Below, piece after piece: positions 1-9,858 of a DNA stretch of 64,000 nucleotides (positions are counted from its first letter, which is position 1; each line of letters opens with the position of its first letter). Position numbers and translations under genes: made by a program. Source of the stretch: Colwellia hornerae (GTDB taxonomy: Bacteria; Pseudomonadota; Gammaproteobacteria; Enterobacterales; Alteromonadaceae); assembly GCF_007954355.1 (NCBI RefSeq), contig NZ_VOLR01000002.1, positions 186,001 to 250,000 of the forward strand. The letters are read 5' to 3'. The notes beneath the pieces were generated by a model, which had not been told where the DNA came from, made no database searches, and was given only the letters and a program-made list of their open reading frames with translations.

Positions 1-730
1 ATAAATGTCCATGGTGATCATTAAATACCTTGAAGTGGTCAACATCTATTAGCATCAATGCTGTTGAAATTTTATGGCGGCTACCCATTTGCCATTGGCG
101 TTCAAATTCACTATTGAAATATCCCCTATTATAAATATTAGTGAGTACATCAACTTTGTTAAGTTGTTCTAGGATTTTTTTCTGTCCATCGAGTTGGGTT
201 TCAATTTCAAAAGAACGATTGTATTCCCGTGAGGAGCGTACGCCCATTAAGCCAATAAATACCACATAGACGAGGATCATAAGCGCATAGGGCAATTTAT
301 TATCAATAATAAAACCCGCAATTATTGAAGGTACTAAAAGCATCCCTAGATTCAATAATGCCAGTGATATCCTTGGTGTCAGTGCAACAATTGCACTACT
401 GGCAATACCACCAATAGCGAGCATAGTAACATGTAAAATAGGGGTAAAACGCGGGTCATATATCGCTAAGCCAAAGAATAGGCTTAATACACTTGCATGT
501 AATAGTGATAAAATAGTGAAACCATTACGCCACAAGTTAGGAGAATAATTATAGATAGCGTCGCTAAAAAACCAATGTGCAAGGCGTACAACACTAATAG
601 TAAGCATAATAACAGCGAAGGCTAAACTTAAAGTGGGCTCTTCGGTGTGGAAGTCAAATGGCCAGAAAACAGCAGGCAACATCACCGCATAAACAACGAT
701 GCCCGTCATCGAACGACGTCGTAGGTCCAT
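1..730 (-). CDS. Diguanylate cyclase (GGDEF), membrane-anchored; 3' end beyond window
   Basis: Partial gene: the reading frame runs off the left edge of the window. From the ATG at 730 the protein has about six hydrophobic segments in its first ~170 residues, then a linker, then the start of a GGDEF domain (ALMLIDVDHFKVFND, the metal-binding Asp region). The GGDEF signature itself and the catalytic loop lie outside the window, so activity cannot be judged. The frame stays open for 14 codons upstream of 730 with no ordinary start codon before a TAG, so the N-terminus could be slightly longer. Likely role: c-di-GMP synthesis in response to a membrane signal. It lies 160 bp downstream of the CorA-like gene on the same strand. 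Confidence 0.85.
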   Translation of the reverse strand, partial: MDLRRRSMTGIVVYAVMLPAVFWPFDFHTEEPTLSLAFAVIMLTISVVRLAHWFFSDAIYNYSPNLWRNGFTILSLLHASVLSLFFGLAIYDPRFTPILHVTMLAIGGIASSAIVALTPRISLALLNLGMLLVPSIIAGFIIDNKLPYALMILVYVVFIGLMGVRSSREYNRSFEIETQLDGQKKILEQLNKVDVLTNIYNRGYFNSEFERQWQMGSRHKISTALMLIDVDHFKVFNDHHGHL

Positions 731-890
731 ATCAATTCGTTGTTGAATTTCTGGCAGTTGTTTGATGCTTAGCCCCTATAGATAATCAGTTTTATAGTTG
801 ATAGCCTAATTAGGCTGATAACTTAACTATTTTTGTCAATAAATTTAAGTGTATACGCTAGCGTAATAATGATGAAACTTTTTTCATCAA

Positions 891-2300
891 TCAACGAAAC
901 CAGCCTTTACTGGCAAAAATATAAATACCACAAGACATCGCCACGCCAACAAAGAAAGTGATCTCAGATAAGGTAAAATGCCAAGGACTGTCAATTAAAT
1001 TCATCCCCATTAAACCACCAACCATAGTAGGGATTAAAGTGATCGTTGTGATGACGGCCAGTAATCGCATGACCTTGTTCATTTGAAATGAAGAAATGTT
1101 AATGCGCAATTCAACTAACGCGGCCAGTGTTGTCAATAAGTCATCAGCACTATCAAATAAACCATCAACGTCATCGGCTAGTACCGTAAGAATAGGTCGA
1201 GGCATAACCTCAAAACTTTTAATAGCAAGAGGCTTTTCAGCGAGTTGATGAACCACTGACGCAAAATGTTTAAGGTTACCTCTAACATTGGTAATTTCAT
1301 TACGTAGTCGAAAGGTTTGGTCTAAAAAGCTTTTGTCACCTAATTGTTTTTGATGCTTATCTAGGTATAAAAGTGTTTGCTCTAAAGTGCTAATAACATC
1401 GGTGTACTGTGCTATTAGTACGCGAATAAGCGCACTTGTCGTTTGCATCAGTGGTGGTGCAGGAATACCGACCTCAGTTAAATTCAGTGTAATTTCATTT
1501 ACTAGCGATGACTCTGTCCCAGACAAGGTAATAATGTTGTTGTTAGCGCCCAATAAAAGAATAGGACTACGTTCTATGGTTGGCACACTATCATCCGACA
1601 GTTTTACCACTTTTGGACTCCAAAGGAAAATAGCCGTGTATTCATCCATACGCTCTATACGTGGATATAATGAATGCTTAAAGAGCATGTCGAGTGCTGA
1701 TTTAGGGGCTTGAAGTATGTCTGCGACCTCGGTCAATTGCTCAGAATTAAGTCCTATAGCAAATAACCAGTCATTACTTGATGACTTTAATCGTTGCACA
1801 ACGCTACCCCAAGTTAATTCAGTGTAACCACAAATGTTTTTATCCACTAACGAATATGCTTTAAAAGATTGCACTGGAGGCGATAACACCAGCGAAATTT
1901 TACTGTTATCGAGCGACATCGCAAACTTCATCCGAAAACCAAATAAAGCCATTCGAATAAATTTCAGTAACCTTAACGCGGGAATACTGCGCAAATGTTC
2001 ATTTGCCATAGGTATCACGGACAGCAAGCCCGTACAGATAATAAATAAGTCTAAGATACGCCACGGATTCAGCACAAAAATACGACGACTTGATGCAAAA
2101 ATAAAATTAACTCCGTATTCAACAATAAATAGCACCAGAATACCCCATTCTATAAAAACCTGAGCTTGAGAAAAGGTAGTATTACTTGCCACGACCGTTG
2201 GCGCGAGAGCAATAAAAAGAGAAACAAGTGCTAAAAAACCCATAACACGTTCATTGAGCAACAATCGAATTTTTGATGTAATAAAGATACGCTCTTCCAC
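891..2300 (-). CDS. CorA-type divalent cation channel fused to an N-terminal voltage-sensor-like domain
   Basis: 469 residues from a GTG start. The C-terminal ~300 residues read as a CorA family Mg2+/metal channel: a soluble domain, a long helical stretch, then two membrane helices with the hallmark GMN at 432-434 just after the first. The first ~130 residues are not part of normal CorA. They show four membrane segments (about 19-38, 47-69, 81-97, 104-124). The second carries an acidic residue (E61), the third an Asp (D84), and the fourth has basic residues at near three-residue spacing (R104, R110, K113, R116), as in S1-S4 of voltage-gated channels. Known CorA proteins are about 310-370 residues, so this is an extended fusion. 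No strong ribosome-binding site is visible at the GTG. Voltage sensing is inference. Confidence 0.85.
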   Translation of the reverse strand: MEERIFITSKIRLLLNERVMGFLALVSLFIALAPTVVASNTTFSQAQVFIEWGILVLFIVEYGVNFIFASSRRIFVLNPWRILDLFIICTGLLSVIPMANEHLRSIPALRLLKFIRMALFGFRMKFAMSLDNSKISLVLSPPVQSFKAYSLVDKNICGYTELTWGSVVQRLKSSSNDWLFAIGLNSEQLTEVADILQAPKSALDMLFKHSLYPRIERMDEYTAIFLWSPKVVKLSDDSVPTIERSPILLLGANNNIITLSGTESSLVNEITLNLTEVGIPAPPLMQTTSALIRVLIAQYTDVISTLEQTLLYLDKHQKQLGDKSFLDQTFRLRNEITNVRGNLKHFASVVHQLAEKPLAIKSFEVMPRPILTVLADDVDGLFDSADDLLTTLAALVELRINISSFQMNKVMRLLAVITTITLIPTMVGGLMGMNLIDSPWHFTLSEITFFVGVAMSCGIYIFASKGWFR

Positions 2301-2461
2301 CTGGGAGTTAATTGAAATTTAATTGTATTATTAAGACTAAAATGTGTAAACACATTTCCAAACAGAACCACTGCAGCATTCCAACAACCCTCTTTTACTA
2401 GTATTTTATCGTAGAGAAGTTATCAGTAATAATTTTAATTTCTGGCATCTATTTATCTTAA

Positions 2462-2497
2462 AATATTCTATAGTTATAGGGTGAACGATAGAATATT
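2462..2497. repeat. 10-bp inverted repeat
   Basis: Perfect 10-bp arms AATATTCTAT (2462-2471) and ATAGAATATT (2488-2497) around a 16-bp spacer, directly beside the longer dyad at 2500-2543. Could be an operator or an RNA stem in the kinase leader. Confidence 0.6.
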
Positions 2498-2499
2498 GT

Positions 2500-2543
2500 T
2501 TATTAATGAAAAGGTTAACATACATTAACCGTTTCATTAATAA
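2500..2543. repeat. 19-bp inverted repeat (hairpin or operator)
   Basis: Arms 2500-2518 and 2525-2543 are reverse complements at 18 of 19 positions, with a 6-base loop. It sits about 155 bp upstream of the hybrid kinase start and has no poly-T tract right after it on either strand, so a protein-binding site or leader structure is at least as likely as a terminator. Confidence 0.6.
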
Positions 2544-2697
2544 ATAAATAACAAGATGACAATCGATAAAAATAAACGGCCTTAGACGAGTATCACAACA
2601 TAAGTGACATAAGCGCTAACAAGGCTCAATATCGAAAAGAAAGTATCCTGGGTTATAGACTGCCAAAATAAAAATTATAAGAATGGATTAAATAATT

Positions 2698-5600
2698 ATG
2701 TCACGATACGCAAACTTATATAAATCGCCTCTGTATCTCATTGCTGCTGTCGTAGTGCTTTTTTTAATTGGCTCGACAATAATAGGTTGGTACAGCCTAA
2801 ATAAAGTTGAAAGCACCCTAAAAACCCAAGCAATAGAAATTTTAACAGCAAGAGTAAAAGTCAGTAATAACTTATTAGAAAATGGCTGGATAAAATCTCA
2901 TTTTAGTAAGGTAAAAGCTTGGTCAACCTCACCTATTGTTGTCAAACAAGTCAAACAGTTAGTTACCGCCCAGGCGAGTGGCGATTCAATAGCTATGGCA
3001 AAAGCCAGTGAAAGTTTGACGGCTTTTCTACAACCTTATCTTCTCGCTGAGCAAAACGAAGGGTTTTATGTTATTTCCCCTGACTATAATAATCTCAGTG
3101 CCAAGACTGCTGGCTTAATTGGTCAACAAAACATCATCGCTAAACAATACCCACAAAGGCTTGCTGAAGTTTTTACTGAACAACTTGTTTTTATTCCACC
3201 ACTTTTATCTGAAATTCCTTTAATTAACCCTCAGGGAAAATTACAGCAAAAATATCCAACAACCTTCATTGTTGCGCCAATACTTGATAATGATCAACAG
3301 GTCATTGCAGCGCTCGCCATCCGTTTAAATCCGTTTGGCGCTTTTTCTACAACAGTACAGCAGCACAGTCTCTGGAAGTCAGAACAAACTTACTTCTTTG
3401 ATAGCAAAGCGCGCTTACTAACAACCAGTCAATTTGAGCCAGAGCTAAGGTCTGCGGGGCTACTGACGAAAGAGCAATCTAGTATCTTAGCGATATCATT
3501 AACGCTCCCAGCTAAATCAACGACTAGCGCAAATAATCAAACACAACCCCTCATTTATACTAAATTGGCTCAGTCCGCATTAAAAGGCCAAGCGGGCTTC
3601 AGTGAAAAAAGCTATCTAAATTATCGTGGCGAACCGGTATTAGGCGCTTGGTTATGGAATAGTGCTTTAGGTTTAGGTATCGGCGCAGAAGTTAGTGAAG
3701 TCGATGTATTGCAATCTCAACAGAAAATAGTTTATGGCTTGTTCTGGCAGCTATTTCAAACGGCGTTAATGAGCCTGTTTATCTTAGCCATTGCTTTTTA
3801 TTGGCAAAAACGTAGCGCCGCTGTCATCTTCAATTCAGAGCAATACCTTTACTCTATGCTCAATAATGCGCCTGATGCTATTATTTCCTTCAACAAAAAA
3901 GGAGAAATATTACGCTTTAATAAAGTCGCTGGCTTACTTTTTCTCGTTGATAGAAAAGGCGCAGAAGCGATGTTTTTCAATGAGTTTTTTATGCAAAATG
4001 AAAAAAAACATCTACAGAAATGGATCCAACATATAACAAATGATAGCAGTGCATGCGACAGCTTCAGAATTATGCAGGCTAAAGCGGGTGATAGCCGGGA
4101 GTTTTCAGCCCGTGTGGCGATAAGCAGTCACAAAACATCCCAAGATAATATTTTTACCGCCATTATCTCTGATCTAAGCACAATACAACAATTAGAAGGC
4201 AGGCTACTGGTACTGGAAAGTGCCGTTGAGCAAAGTCATTCAGCTATATTGATCACAAACTTGAATGGTAGAATTGTTTATGTCAATAAAGCCTTTAGCG
4301 AAACAACTGGTTATTCAAAAACAGACGTTTTAGGTAAAAATGCCAATATTCTAGATTCTGGCCACAAAAACACTGAGAAATATCAGCAGCTCTGGCAAAA
4401 AATTATTGAAAGCCAACACTGGAGCGGCCAGTTATACAACAAGAAAAAAGACGGCAGCTGTTATTGGGGCACTACCGACATTACCCCGATCAGAGATCGT
4501 AACGGTAAAGTAGATCATTTTCTCGCAATAAATCAAGATATAACAAGGCAAAAAGCCAATGAAGATAAGCTATTAAAACAGCAGTTGTTTTTAAAAGAAG
4601 CTGAACGTATTGCCCATTTAGGTTGTTGGGAAAAAGATCTTAAAAACGATGCTATTTACTGGTCAGATGGCATGCATGAATTAATAGGTATTGAGAAGAA
4701 CTCTACGCCACTGAACTCAGAACTCATTGTAAACCTAGTTCATCCAGAAGACCGTTATCAATTTAGAATACACCAACTCAAAGCCTTAAATAAGTTAGAA
4801 GTTTATAACTATGAATGTCGAATAATATTAGCCGATAAGCAATTAAGGTATATCAATACATCAACGGAGGTTACCCGCGATGAACATGGTGAACCGGTAA
4901 GCATGTTAGGTATCGTCAGAGATATAACCAACATTAAGCAAAATGAAATAGAGCGTGAAATACTCGATGCTGAAAAAGAGCAGTCTCGTCAAGCAACACT
5001 TAATGTCTTGCTTGATGTTAAATACCAACGTAACAGAACAGAAAAAACATTAGCTGACTTAAAAGAATCTCAACAAGAATTAGAACAAGCACGTTTAACA
5101 GCGGAAGCGGCAAGCGACTCTAAATCGCAATTTTTAGCGACGATGAGCCATGAAATTAGAACACCGATGAATGGTGTTGTCGGTATGTTAGAGCTATTGC
5201 AGCAATCAGAACTAGATGATGATCAATACCACTTAGCAAACGTTGCCAAAGATTCAGCATGGGCGTTATTACAAATCATTAATGACGTGCTCGACTTTTC
5301 AAAAATAGAAGCGGGAAAGATGACCCTAGAGTCAATTCCATTTACCTGGACAGAAATTATAGAGGGGGCTGCAGAGCTACTTTCTTCGCAATTACAAAGC
5401 AAAAAATTATTGCTGGTTTGTTCATCTAATCATCACATGACTGAGCCAATGCTAGGCGACCCCATCAGGTTACGGCAAATTGTGTTTAATTTATTGGGCA
5501 ATGCGATTAAATTTACTCACAGCAATGATCAACAGCAAAGTCTTATTGAGGTTAAACTTGATTATTTAGATAATAGCCAAGACAAAAAATTATTTCGATT

Positions 5601-7074
5601 AACCGTTAAAGATAACGGCATTGGTATTAGTGATGATCAACAAATACATTTATTTGATGCTTTTACGCAAGCAGACAGTAGCACTCATCGTCAATTTGGC
5701 GGCACCGGTCTTGGTTTATCTATTTGCTCAAAGCTAACCACTATGATGGGAGGAGAAATAAGTTGTCAGAGCATCATAGGTGATGGCACAGAATTCCATG
5801 TCGATTTACCCTTAGTAGCAACTGAAAAAAAACAGACATCGACCCTAAACGTTAAACTCTACCATTTAAATATTTTACTTATTGCTCACGATGGTATTAC
5901 CGATAGTATTTTGCAGAAAGGTTTAATAGAGCTTGGCGCACATTGTCATTTAGCCCCAAGTTCGCCAACAAAATTAAGTAAACTTATTGCTATTGAAAAT
6001 TACGATCTTATTATTATTTCAGCGGAACAAGTTATTAGCCTTTGGCCAGAAGTTAAAGCGCAGTTACCCAATAATAGTGATGAGGATATTAATATACTTA
6101 TTCTTGAAAGATGGCATGACTTTGACTTACCACTTTACCCAGAACACGCGACAACAATAGCCAGTAATCCATTTTTACCACAAAAAATATACTTCACCAT
6201 TGCCCGTATTATGGAGCAAAAAAATCCACTAATCAGTTGTCAAAAACACGATATTAAGACGTTGTCGATACCGAGTATTATTGAAGCACAAGCCAGCAAT
6301 AAGCTAATTTTAATTGTTGAAGATAATGTATTTAACCAACAGGTATTGGAGCGCCAACTAAATCTATTTGGTTATGCTGTCATCATTGCTAACCATGGCG
6401 AGGAAGCATTGGCTAAAATGACACAATATTCTTTTGCCCTGATCATGACTGATTGTCAAATGCCAATAATGGATGGTTTCGAGTTTGCCCAAAAAGTACG
6501 AGAGAATGAACAAAGCGGAACCACACAAATACCTATAATTGCAATCACCGCTAACGCTATGCGAAATGAAGCCGAACACTGTATTAAGCTTGGCATGAAC
6601 GATTACGTCACCAAACCGATGAAACTAGATAGTTTAAAGGCTTTACTGGGTAAATGGTTAATCGAGGAAGAACTCGAAGATGAATTTAAAATAGACTCAC
6701 CAGCTGAATTGACCAATGAGCAAGTCGCTGAAATGTTAGAGCAGCCGGCAATCAATATCTCAGCATTAATTGAATGTTTTGGCGATGATAAAGAAGCACA
6801 ACAGAGCTTTTTACACTTTTATCAACAACATAGTAAACCATTATTAGCTGAATTAGCCGTGCACATTACCGATAAAGATTGGCACAGTGTTGCCGAACTG
6901 GCGCACAAGCTTAAATCGTCGACTCGCAGCGCCGGAGCGATATTATTAGGCCATTATTGCGAGCAATTGGAACAACTGGCTAAAGAAGAAAATGCACCAG
7001 AGATTATAGCGTTAAGCCATAACCTTTATGCTGAATTTATTCGAGTATCTGACGAGATATCAGCAAAATTTTAA
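2698..7074 (+). CDS. Hybrid sensor histidine kinase (Cache-like, PAS x3, HisKA, HATPase, REC, Hpt)
   Basis: 1458 residues. In order: membrane helix ~14-34; large periplasmic sensor region to ~345; second membrane helix ~347-368; three PAS-like modules (~380-500, ~505-625, ~630-755); coiled coil; HisKA with phospho-acceptor His818 in SHEIRTPMNG; HATPase with N-box NLLGNAIKFT and G-boxes DNGIGI and GGTGLGLSI; a degenerate receiver-like region ~1070-1190 without the usual acidic pocket; a true receiver with Asp1252 in MTDCQMPIMDG; and a C-terminal Hpt domain with His1403 in HKLKSS. This is the layout of ArcB/BarA-type phosphorelay kinases, passing phosphate His-Asp-His to a separate regulator. 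The output regulator is not certain; the two-receiver protein just downstream on the other strand is the nearest candidate. Confidence 0.93.
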   Translation: MSRYANLYKSPLYLIAAVVVLFLIGSTIIGWYSLNKVESTLKTQAIEILTARVKVSNNLLENGWIKSHFSKVKAWSTSPIVVKQVKQLVTAQASGDSIAMAKASESLTAFLQPYLLAEQNEGFYVISPDYNNLSAKTAGLIGQQNIIAKQYPQRLAEVFTEQLVFIPPLLSEIPLINPQGKLQQKYPTTFIVAPILDNDQQVIAALAIRLNPFGAFSTTVQQHSLWKSEQTYFFDSKARLLTTSQFEPELRSAGLLTKEQSSILAISLTLPAKSTTSANNQTQPLIYTKLAQSALKGQAGFSEKSYLNYRGEPVLGAWLWNSALGLGIGAEVSEVDVLQSQQKIVYGLFWQLFQTALMSLFILAIAFYWQKRSAAVIFNSEQYLYSMLNNAPDAIISFNKKGEILRFNKVAGLLFLVDRKGAEAMFFNEFFMQNEKKHLQKWIQHITNDSSACDSFRIMQAKAGDSREFSARVAISSHKTSQDNIFTAIISDLSTIQQLEGRLLVLESAVEQSHSAILITNLNGRIVYVNKAFSETTGYSKTDVLGKNANILDSGHKNTEKYQQLWQKIIESQHWSGQLYNKKKDGSCYWGTTDITPIRDRNGKVDHFLAINQDITRQKANEDKLLKQQLFLKEAERIAHLGCWEKDLKNDAIYWSDGMHELIGIEKNSTPLNSELIVNLVHPEDRYQFRIHQLKALNKLEVYNYECRIILADKQLRYINTSTEVTRDEHGEPVSMLGIVRDITNIKQNEIEREILDAEKEQSRQATLNVLLDVKYQRNRTEKTLADLKESQQELEQARLTAEAASDSKSQFLATMSHEIRTPMNGVVGMLELLQQSELDDDQYHLANVAKDSAWALLQIINDVLDFSKIEAGKMTLESIPFTWTEIIEGAAELLSSQLQSKKLLLVCSSNHHMTEPMLGDPIRLRQIVFNLLGNAIKFTHSNDQQQSLIEVKLDYLDNSQDKKLFRLTVKDNGIGISDDQQIHLFDAFTQADSSTHRQFGGTGLGLSICSKLTTMMGGEISCQSIIGDGTEFHVDLPLVATEKKQTSTLNVKLYHLNILLIAHDGITDSILQKGLIELGAHCHLAPSSPTKLSKLIAIENYDLIIISAEQVISLWPEVKAQLPNNSDEDINILILERWHDFDLPLYPEHATTIASNPFLPQKIYFTIARIMEQKNPLISCQKHDIKTLSIPSIIEAQASNKLILIVEDNVFNQQVLERQLNLFGYAVIIANHGEEALAKMTQYSFALIMTDCQMPIMDGFEFAQKVRENEQSGTTQIPIIAITANAMRNEAEHCIKLGMNDYVTKPMKLDSLKALLGKWLIEEELEDEFKIDSPAELTNEQVAEMLEQPAINISALIECFGDDKEAQQSFLHFYQQHSKPLLAELAVHITDKDWHSVAELAHKLKSSTRSAGAILLGHYCEQLEQLAKEENAPEIIALSHNLYAEFIRVSDEISAKF

Positions 7075-7238
7075 GTGATGCTGTAAAGTTTGTAAGAGAT
7101 TATTACTAACTAAAATTCATGTTACAAACGATTTTATCAATAATAAGTCACTACATTTTCTTATTGTTTGAAATATTAATTGATGGAAAACTTGGCCGTT
7201 TCTCATGGCATTATCCGTTAACTGAAGATCGCGATTAT

Positions 7239-8474
7239 TTATCTTTTTTCAATTAAAGGAATGTTATTTTCCTTAAATAGCTTAGCGACAACGCCCTGCG
7301 TTAACGGTTTAATGAGATAACCTTTTGCACCTAATTCAATCGCTTTTTTTACTATTTGCTTGTTTTTATTACCGGTTAACATGATTAATGGTGTATCAAT
7401 ATTTTTTCCACTGCCTTGTTTCATTTGTCCTAAAATATATAAACCATTGGTATCGGGTAAACTCACATCAAGTAAAACGATATCGAAACGTATATTATTA
7501 AGGCAAATCAACGCTGTTCTTCCGGTACTAGCGGTTTGAACGTTGAGTTTATATTTGTGCAGCAACGTATTGGTTAAATGTATGCTGATGGGATCATCTT
7601 CCACCAGTAGAATATTAATAGCGGCTGATTTATTATCCTCTTGCACCTTATCTAATTCTTTTATCACATCTGCGTTGCTTGCATTATAAAGCTTGTTAAA
7701 AGAAGTTGGCGGATGGGCTTGTCCACTTTTGTCAGACTGAACCGTGTCATTACTTTCTTGCGCTATATTTTCTACATCACTGATTAATCCGCTGAGCAAG
7801 TCTAATGCTTTACTTTGCAGTTCCACCAGTCTGGGTCGAATTTCATTTGAACGTATCGACGCTAAAATGTTTTTTACCACATCAAGGTTAATATTAACAT
7901 TGTGCTTGAGTTTAATTTGCTCGGTTGCTTGACTGATAGAGTGTTCAACATCGGTAATACTCTCTTCAAAAGACAGCCTAAGTCTTTCTTTAAGCTCTAA
8001 GCCATGTAATACCGTTTCTCTAATATCTTTTGCATATGACTCTTTGTTATAAATATAGTCTAAAGCGGCATTTTTTTTGAGGCCAACGCCAAGCTTAGTC
8101 AGTAAATGAGAACAAACAACAACCGCACGTTTTTTTTCATAAAGTGGATTAGTAATTATATAATCATCAATAATATCGTTGTCGTAAGCTTCATAGGCTT
8201 CGTTTTCTTCCCTTGCAGAAACAACAGACACAATGAAATGTTCGCACGTTTGTCCAACTAAAACTGATTTAAGCGAGCTGTAATAGATCATTAAAGATCG
8301 TTGAAAAGAGGTTGCATCGATTAGGATTATTTTGGGTGTTTCATCTTTGAGCTGTTTTTCAAGCTCAGGCAAAGCAGTAACCACAAGTAATTTATCAAAG
8401 TGTTCAATCAACACCTTAATTAATAGCTCGCTGTCTTCACGTTCGGTCGTGTATAAAATAATATTATGCTTCAC
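7239..8474 (-). CDS. Response regulator with C-terminal receiver and N-terminal receiver-like domain
   Basis: I place the start at the GTG at 8474, because an AAGGAG ribosome-binding site (complement of 8480-8485) lies five bases upstream; an upstream TTG at 8492 would put that site inside the gene. The protein is then 411 residues. The C-terminal domain is a complete CheY-like receiver: acidic pair in LLVEDDP, phospho-acceptor Asp336 in VLLDVSLPD, Thr in MLTG, Lys in IKPL. The N-terminal ~120 residues have a receiver-like fold pattern but with a changed pocket, followed by a helical segment (~150-240). No DNA-binding or enzymatic output domain is visible, so it likely works through protein contacts in a phosphorelay. 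It converges on the hybrid kinase gene. Confidence 0.85.
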   Translation of the reverse strand: MKHNIILYTTEREDSELLIKVLIEHFDKLLVVTALPELEKQLKDETPKIILIDATSFQRSLMIYYSSLKSVLVGQTCEHFIVSVVSAREENEAYEAYDNDIIDDYIITNPLYEKKRAVVVCSHLLTKLGVGLKKNAALDYIYNKESYAKDIRETVLHGLELKERLRLSFEESITDVEHSISQATEQIKLKHNVNINLDVVKNILASIRSNEIRPRLVELQSKALDLLSGLISDVENIAQESNDTVQSDKSGQAHPPTSFNKLYNASNADVIKELDKVQEDNKSAAINILLVEDDPISIHLTNTLLHKYKLNVQTASTGRTALICLNNIRFDIVLLDVSLPDTNGLYILGQMKQGSGKNIDTPLIMLTGNKNKQIVKKAIELGAKGYLIKPLTQGVVAKLFKENNIPLIEKR

Positions 8475-8818
8475 TATAACTCCTTGACTCAACTATCTAA
8501 TGCTAACGCTGTAAGAGTATAATGCTTGCTTAGCAATATAGGTCACTCGTTCTTATCAAAGTATAAGTGAGTATATAAATTTCCCTGCTCAGGTAAATAT
8601 AATCTAACACTGTTGTATATGCTTTGGATACACTTCATCTTATGAAATAGATTAATATATCAATGGGCTAGACTAAAAATAAAATAGAAAACCTAAAAGG
8701 TGTTTATTTTACTTTAGCTGCCTTTTGCCCTTCCCCTTACTTTTCGTCGTTATTATTGATGTTTTGCTCAGTTTTAAAATCAACATCAAGCGAAGTCTTG
8801 ATGTTGAGAGTCTGTCGG
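8475..8818. other. Gene-free stretch between PilZ gene and response-regulator gene
   Basis: 344 bp, AT-rich. Contains the ribosome-binding site of the downstream regulator and, near the PilZ stop, the hairpin at 8781-8806. No coding frame seen. Confidence 0.55.
8776..8806 (-). terminator. Probable terminator after PilZ gene
   Basis: Perfect 10-bp arms CAACATCAAG (8781-8790) and CTTGATGTTG (8797-8806) with a 6-base loop, 13 bp past the PilZ stop. On the minus strand it is followed by ATTTT, a short U-tract, so it is a modest intrinsic terminator. Confidence 0.55.
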
Positions 8819-9475
8819 TTAATTTGAAAACATCACTTTCATTAGCAAGTTTTTAATTACATCATAAGATTCATCTTCAAACTTGACGCCAAAATAATCA
8901 ATCGTTAAAGATGATTTTACATTACAAACAGTACCTTTTATTGACGTAATGTCACTTAATGCTTTATCAGTTATAGCGAAGGTAATGGTGTCGTCTTTGT
9001 TGATAACAACCTTTCCTTCCTTTTTAACACTTAATAAACAACCTTCTAGTGAAAGATTAACCATGATGCCTTTAAATATCGAATTATTGACCGAAGCTTC
9101 AATATTTAATTGCGTATCAATCCGGGTTTCCTTTCGCAGCGGCCGCACTGCAACCTGCTGTGGAATATTCAAGACGATCATTTTTGCTGGAACGGTTATA
9201 GTGCGCTCTATACTGCTAACGAAAGCAACAACCGCCCCTTCATGCTTTTCAACGATGCTTCGAACCGTGCAGGCTACGCCTTGATTAAGATTACCAACAA
9301 GCTCGGCATGACGATTTAAATCAGGTAATTGAATCAGCATAAAGTGCTTAGGTAAAAAACCAACAAAAACACTCTTAAATTTTAATTTTTTACTGGCCGG
9401 AATTGAGACTTCAACAATAATTGGAGAGCCTGGTGTTAGCATTGATAATGATTTTGTTACATCATCTCGTATCAT
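8819..9475 (-). CDS. PilZ domain protein (c-di-GMP receptor, YcgR-like layout)
   Basis: 218 residues. The C-terminal half has both PilZ c-di-GMP-binding signatures: an RxxxR-type motif (RKETR, ~116-120) and the NLSLEGC stretch (~140-146) matching (D/N)xSxxG. The N-terminal ~100 residues fit the beta-rich PilZN/flagellar-brake domain seen in YcgR-type proteins. Start at ATG 9475, with GGAG about nine bases upstream. Such proteins bind c-di-GMP and change flagellar motor, polysaccharide or pilus behaviour. The nearby diguanylate cyclases (window start and 11.5-13.1 kb) make c-di-GMP, so a functional link is plausible but not shown. A large palindrome lies upstream (9522-9563). Confidence 0.88.
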   Translation of the reverse strand: MIRDDVTKSLSMLTPGSPIIVEVSIPASKKLKFKSVFVGFLPKHFMLIQLPDLNRHAELVGNLNQGVACTVRSIVEKHEGAVVAFVSSIERTITVPAKMIVLNIPQQVAVRPLRKETRIDTQLNIEASVNNSIFKGIMVNLSLEGCLLSVKKEGKVVINKDDTITFAITDKALSDITSIKGTVCNVKSSLTIDYFGVKFEDESYDVIKNLLMKVMFSN

Positions 9476-9521
9476 TGAAGATTTCTCCAGTAAGCCATGC
9501 CTTATAAAGGCTTTTATCGTT

Positions 9522-9563
9522 AACTTAACACGTCGATAAATTAATTTATTAACGTGTTAAGTT
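9522..9563. repeat. 42-bp interrupted palindrome
   Basis: Perfect 12-bp arms AACTTAACACGT (9522-9533) and ACGTGTTAAGTT (9552-9563); the 18-bp centre itself contains the palindrome TAAATTAATTTA. It sits 47-88 bp upstream of the PilZ start and about 300 bp upstream of the divergent kinase gene. No poly-T follows, so an operator or cruciform is more likely than a terminator. Confidence 0.6.
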
Positions 9564-9858
9564 CTTAAATGCGTTAAGATTAAATATAACATTGATTTTC
9601 ATACTATCAATATTTATTGGGGTCTAAGAGAAAAAACGTTAATGAAAATATAATGAGCGATAAGGTTTTTTCTTTATTAGCCTGACTAACGCTTTAAAAA
9701 TAGACTTCATCGCTTAGTGTTAACCACTGATAGCTTTAAACGAACAACAAAAGATTATCTGCTTAAAAAAAGCTATTTAATTGATATTTATTAGTATTAC
9801 TATTAATCTATTGATTAACTAGACAGTGATCAGTGTAAATTTATAAAGAGTATTATTG

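Larger units (their letters stand above)
2301..2697. other. Divergent intergenic region with nested inverted repeats
   Basis: A 397-bp gene-free stretch between the divergent CorA-like and hybrid-kinase genes. It holds two nearby dyads (2462-2471 with 2488-2497, and 2500-2518 with 2525-2543), listed separately. I see no convincing open frame here. Confidence 0.6.
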
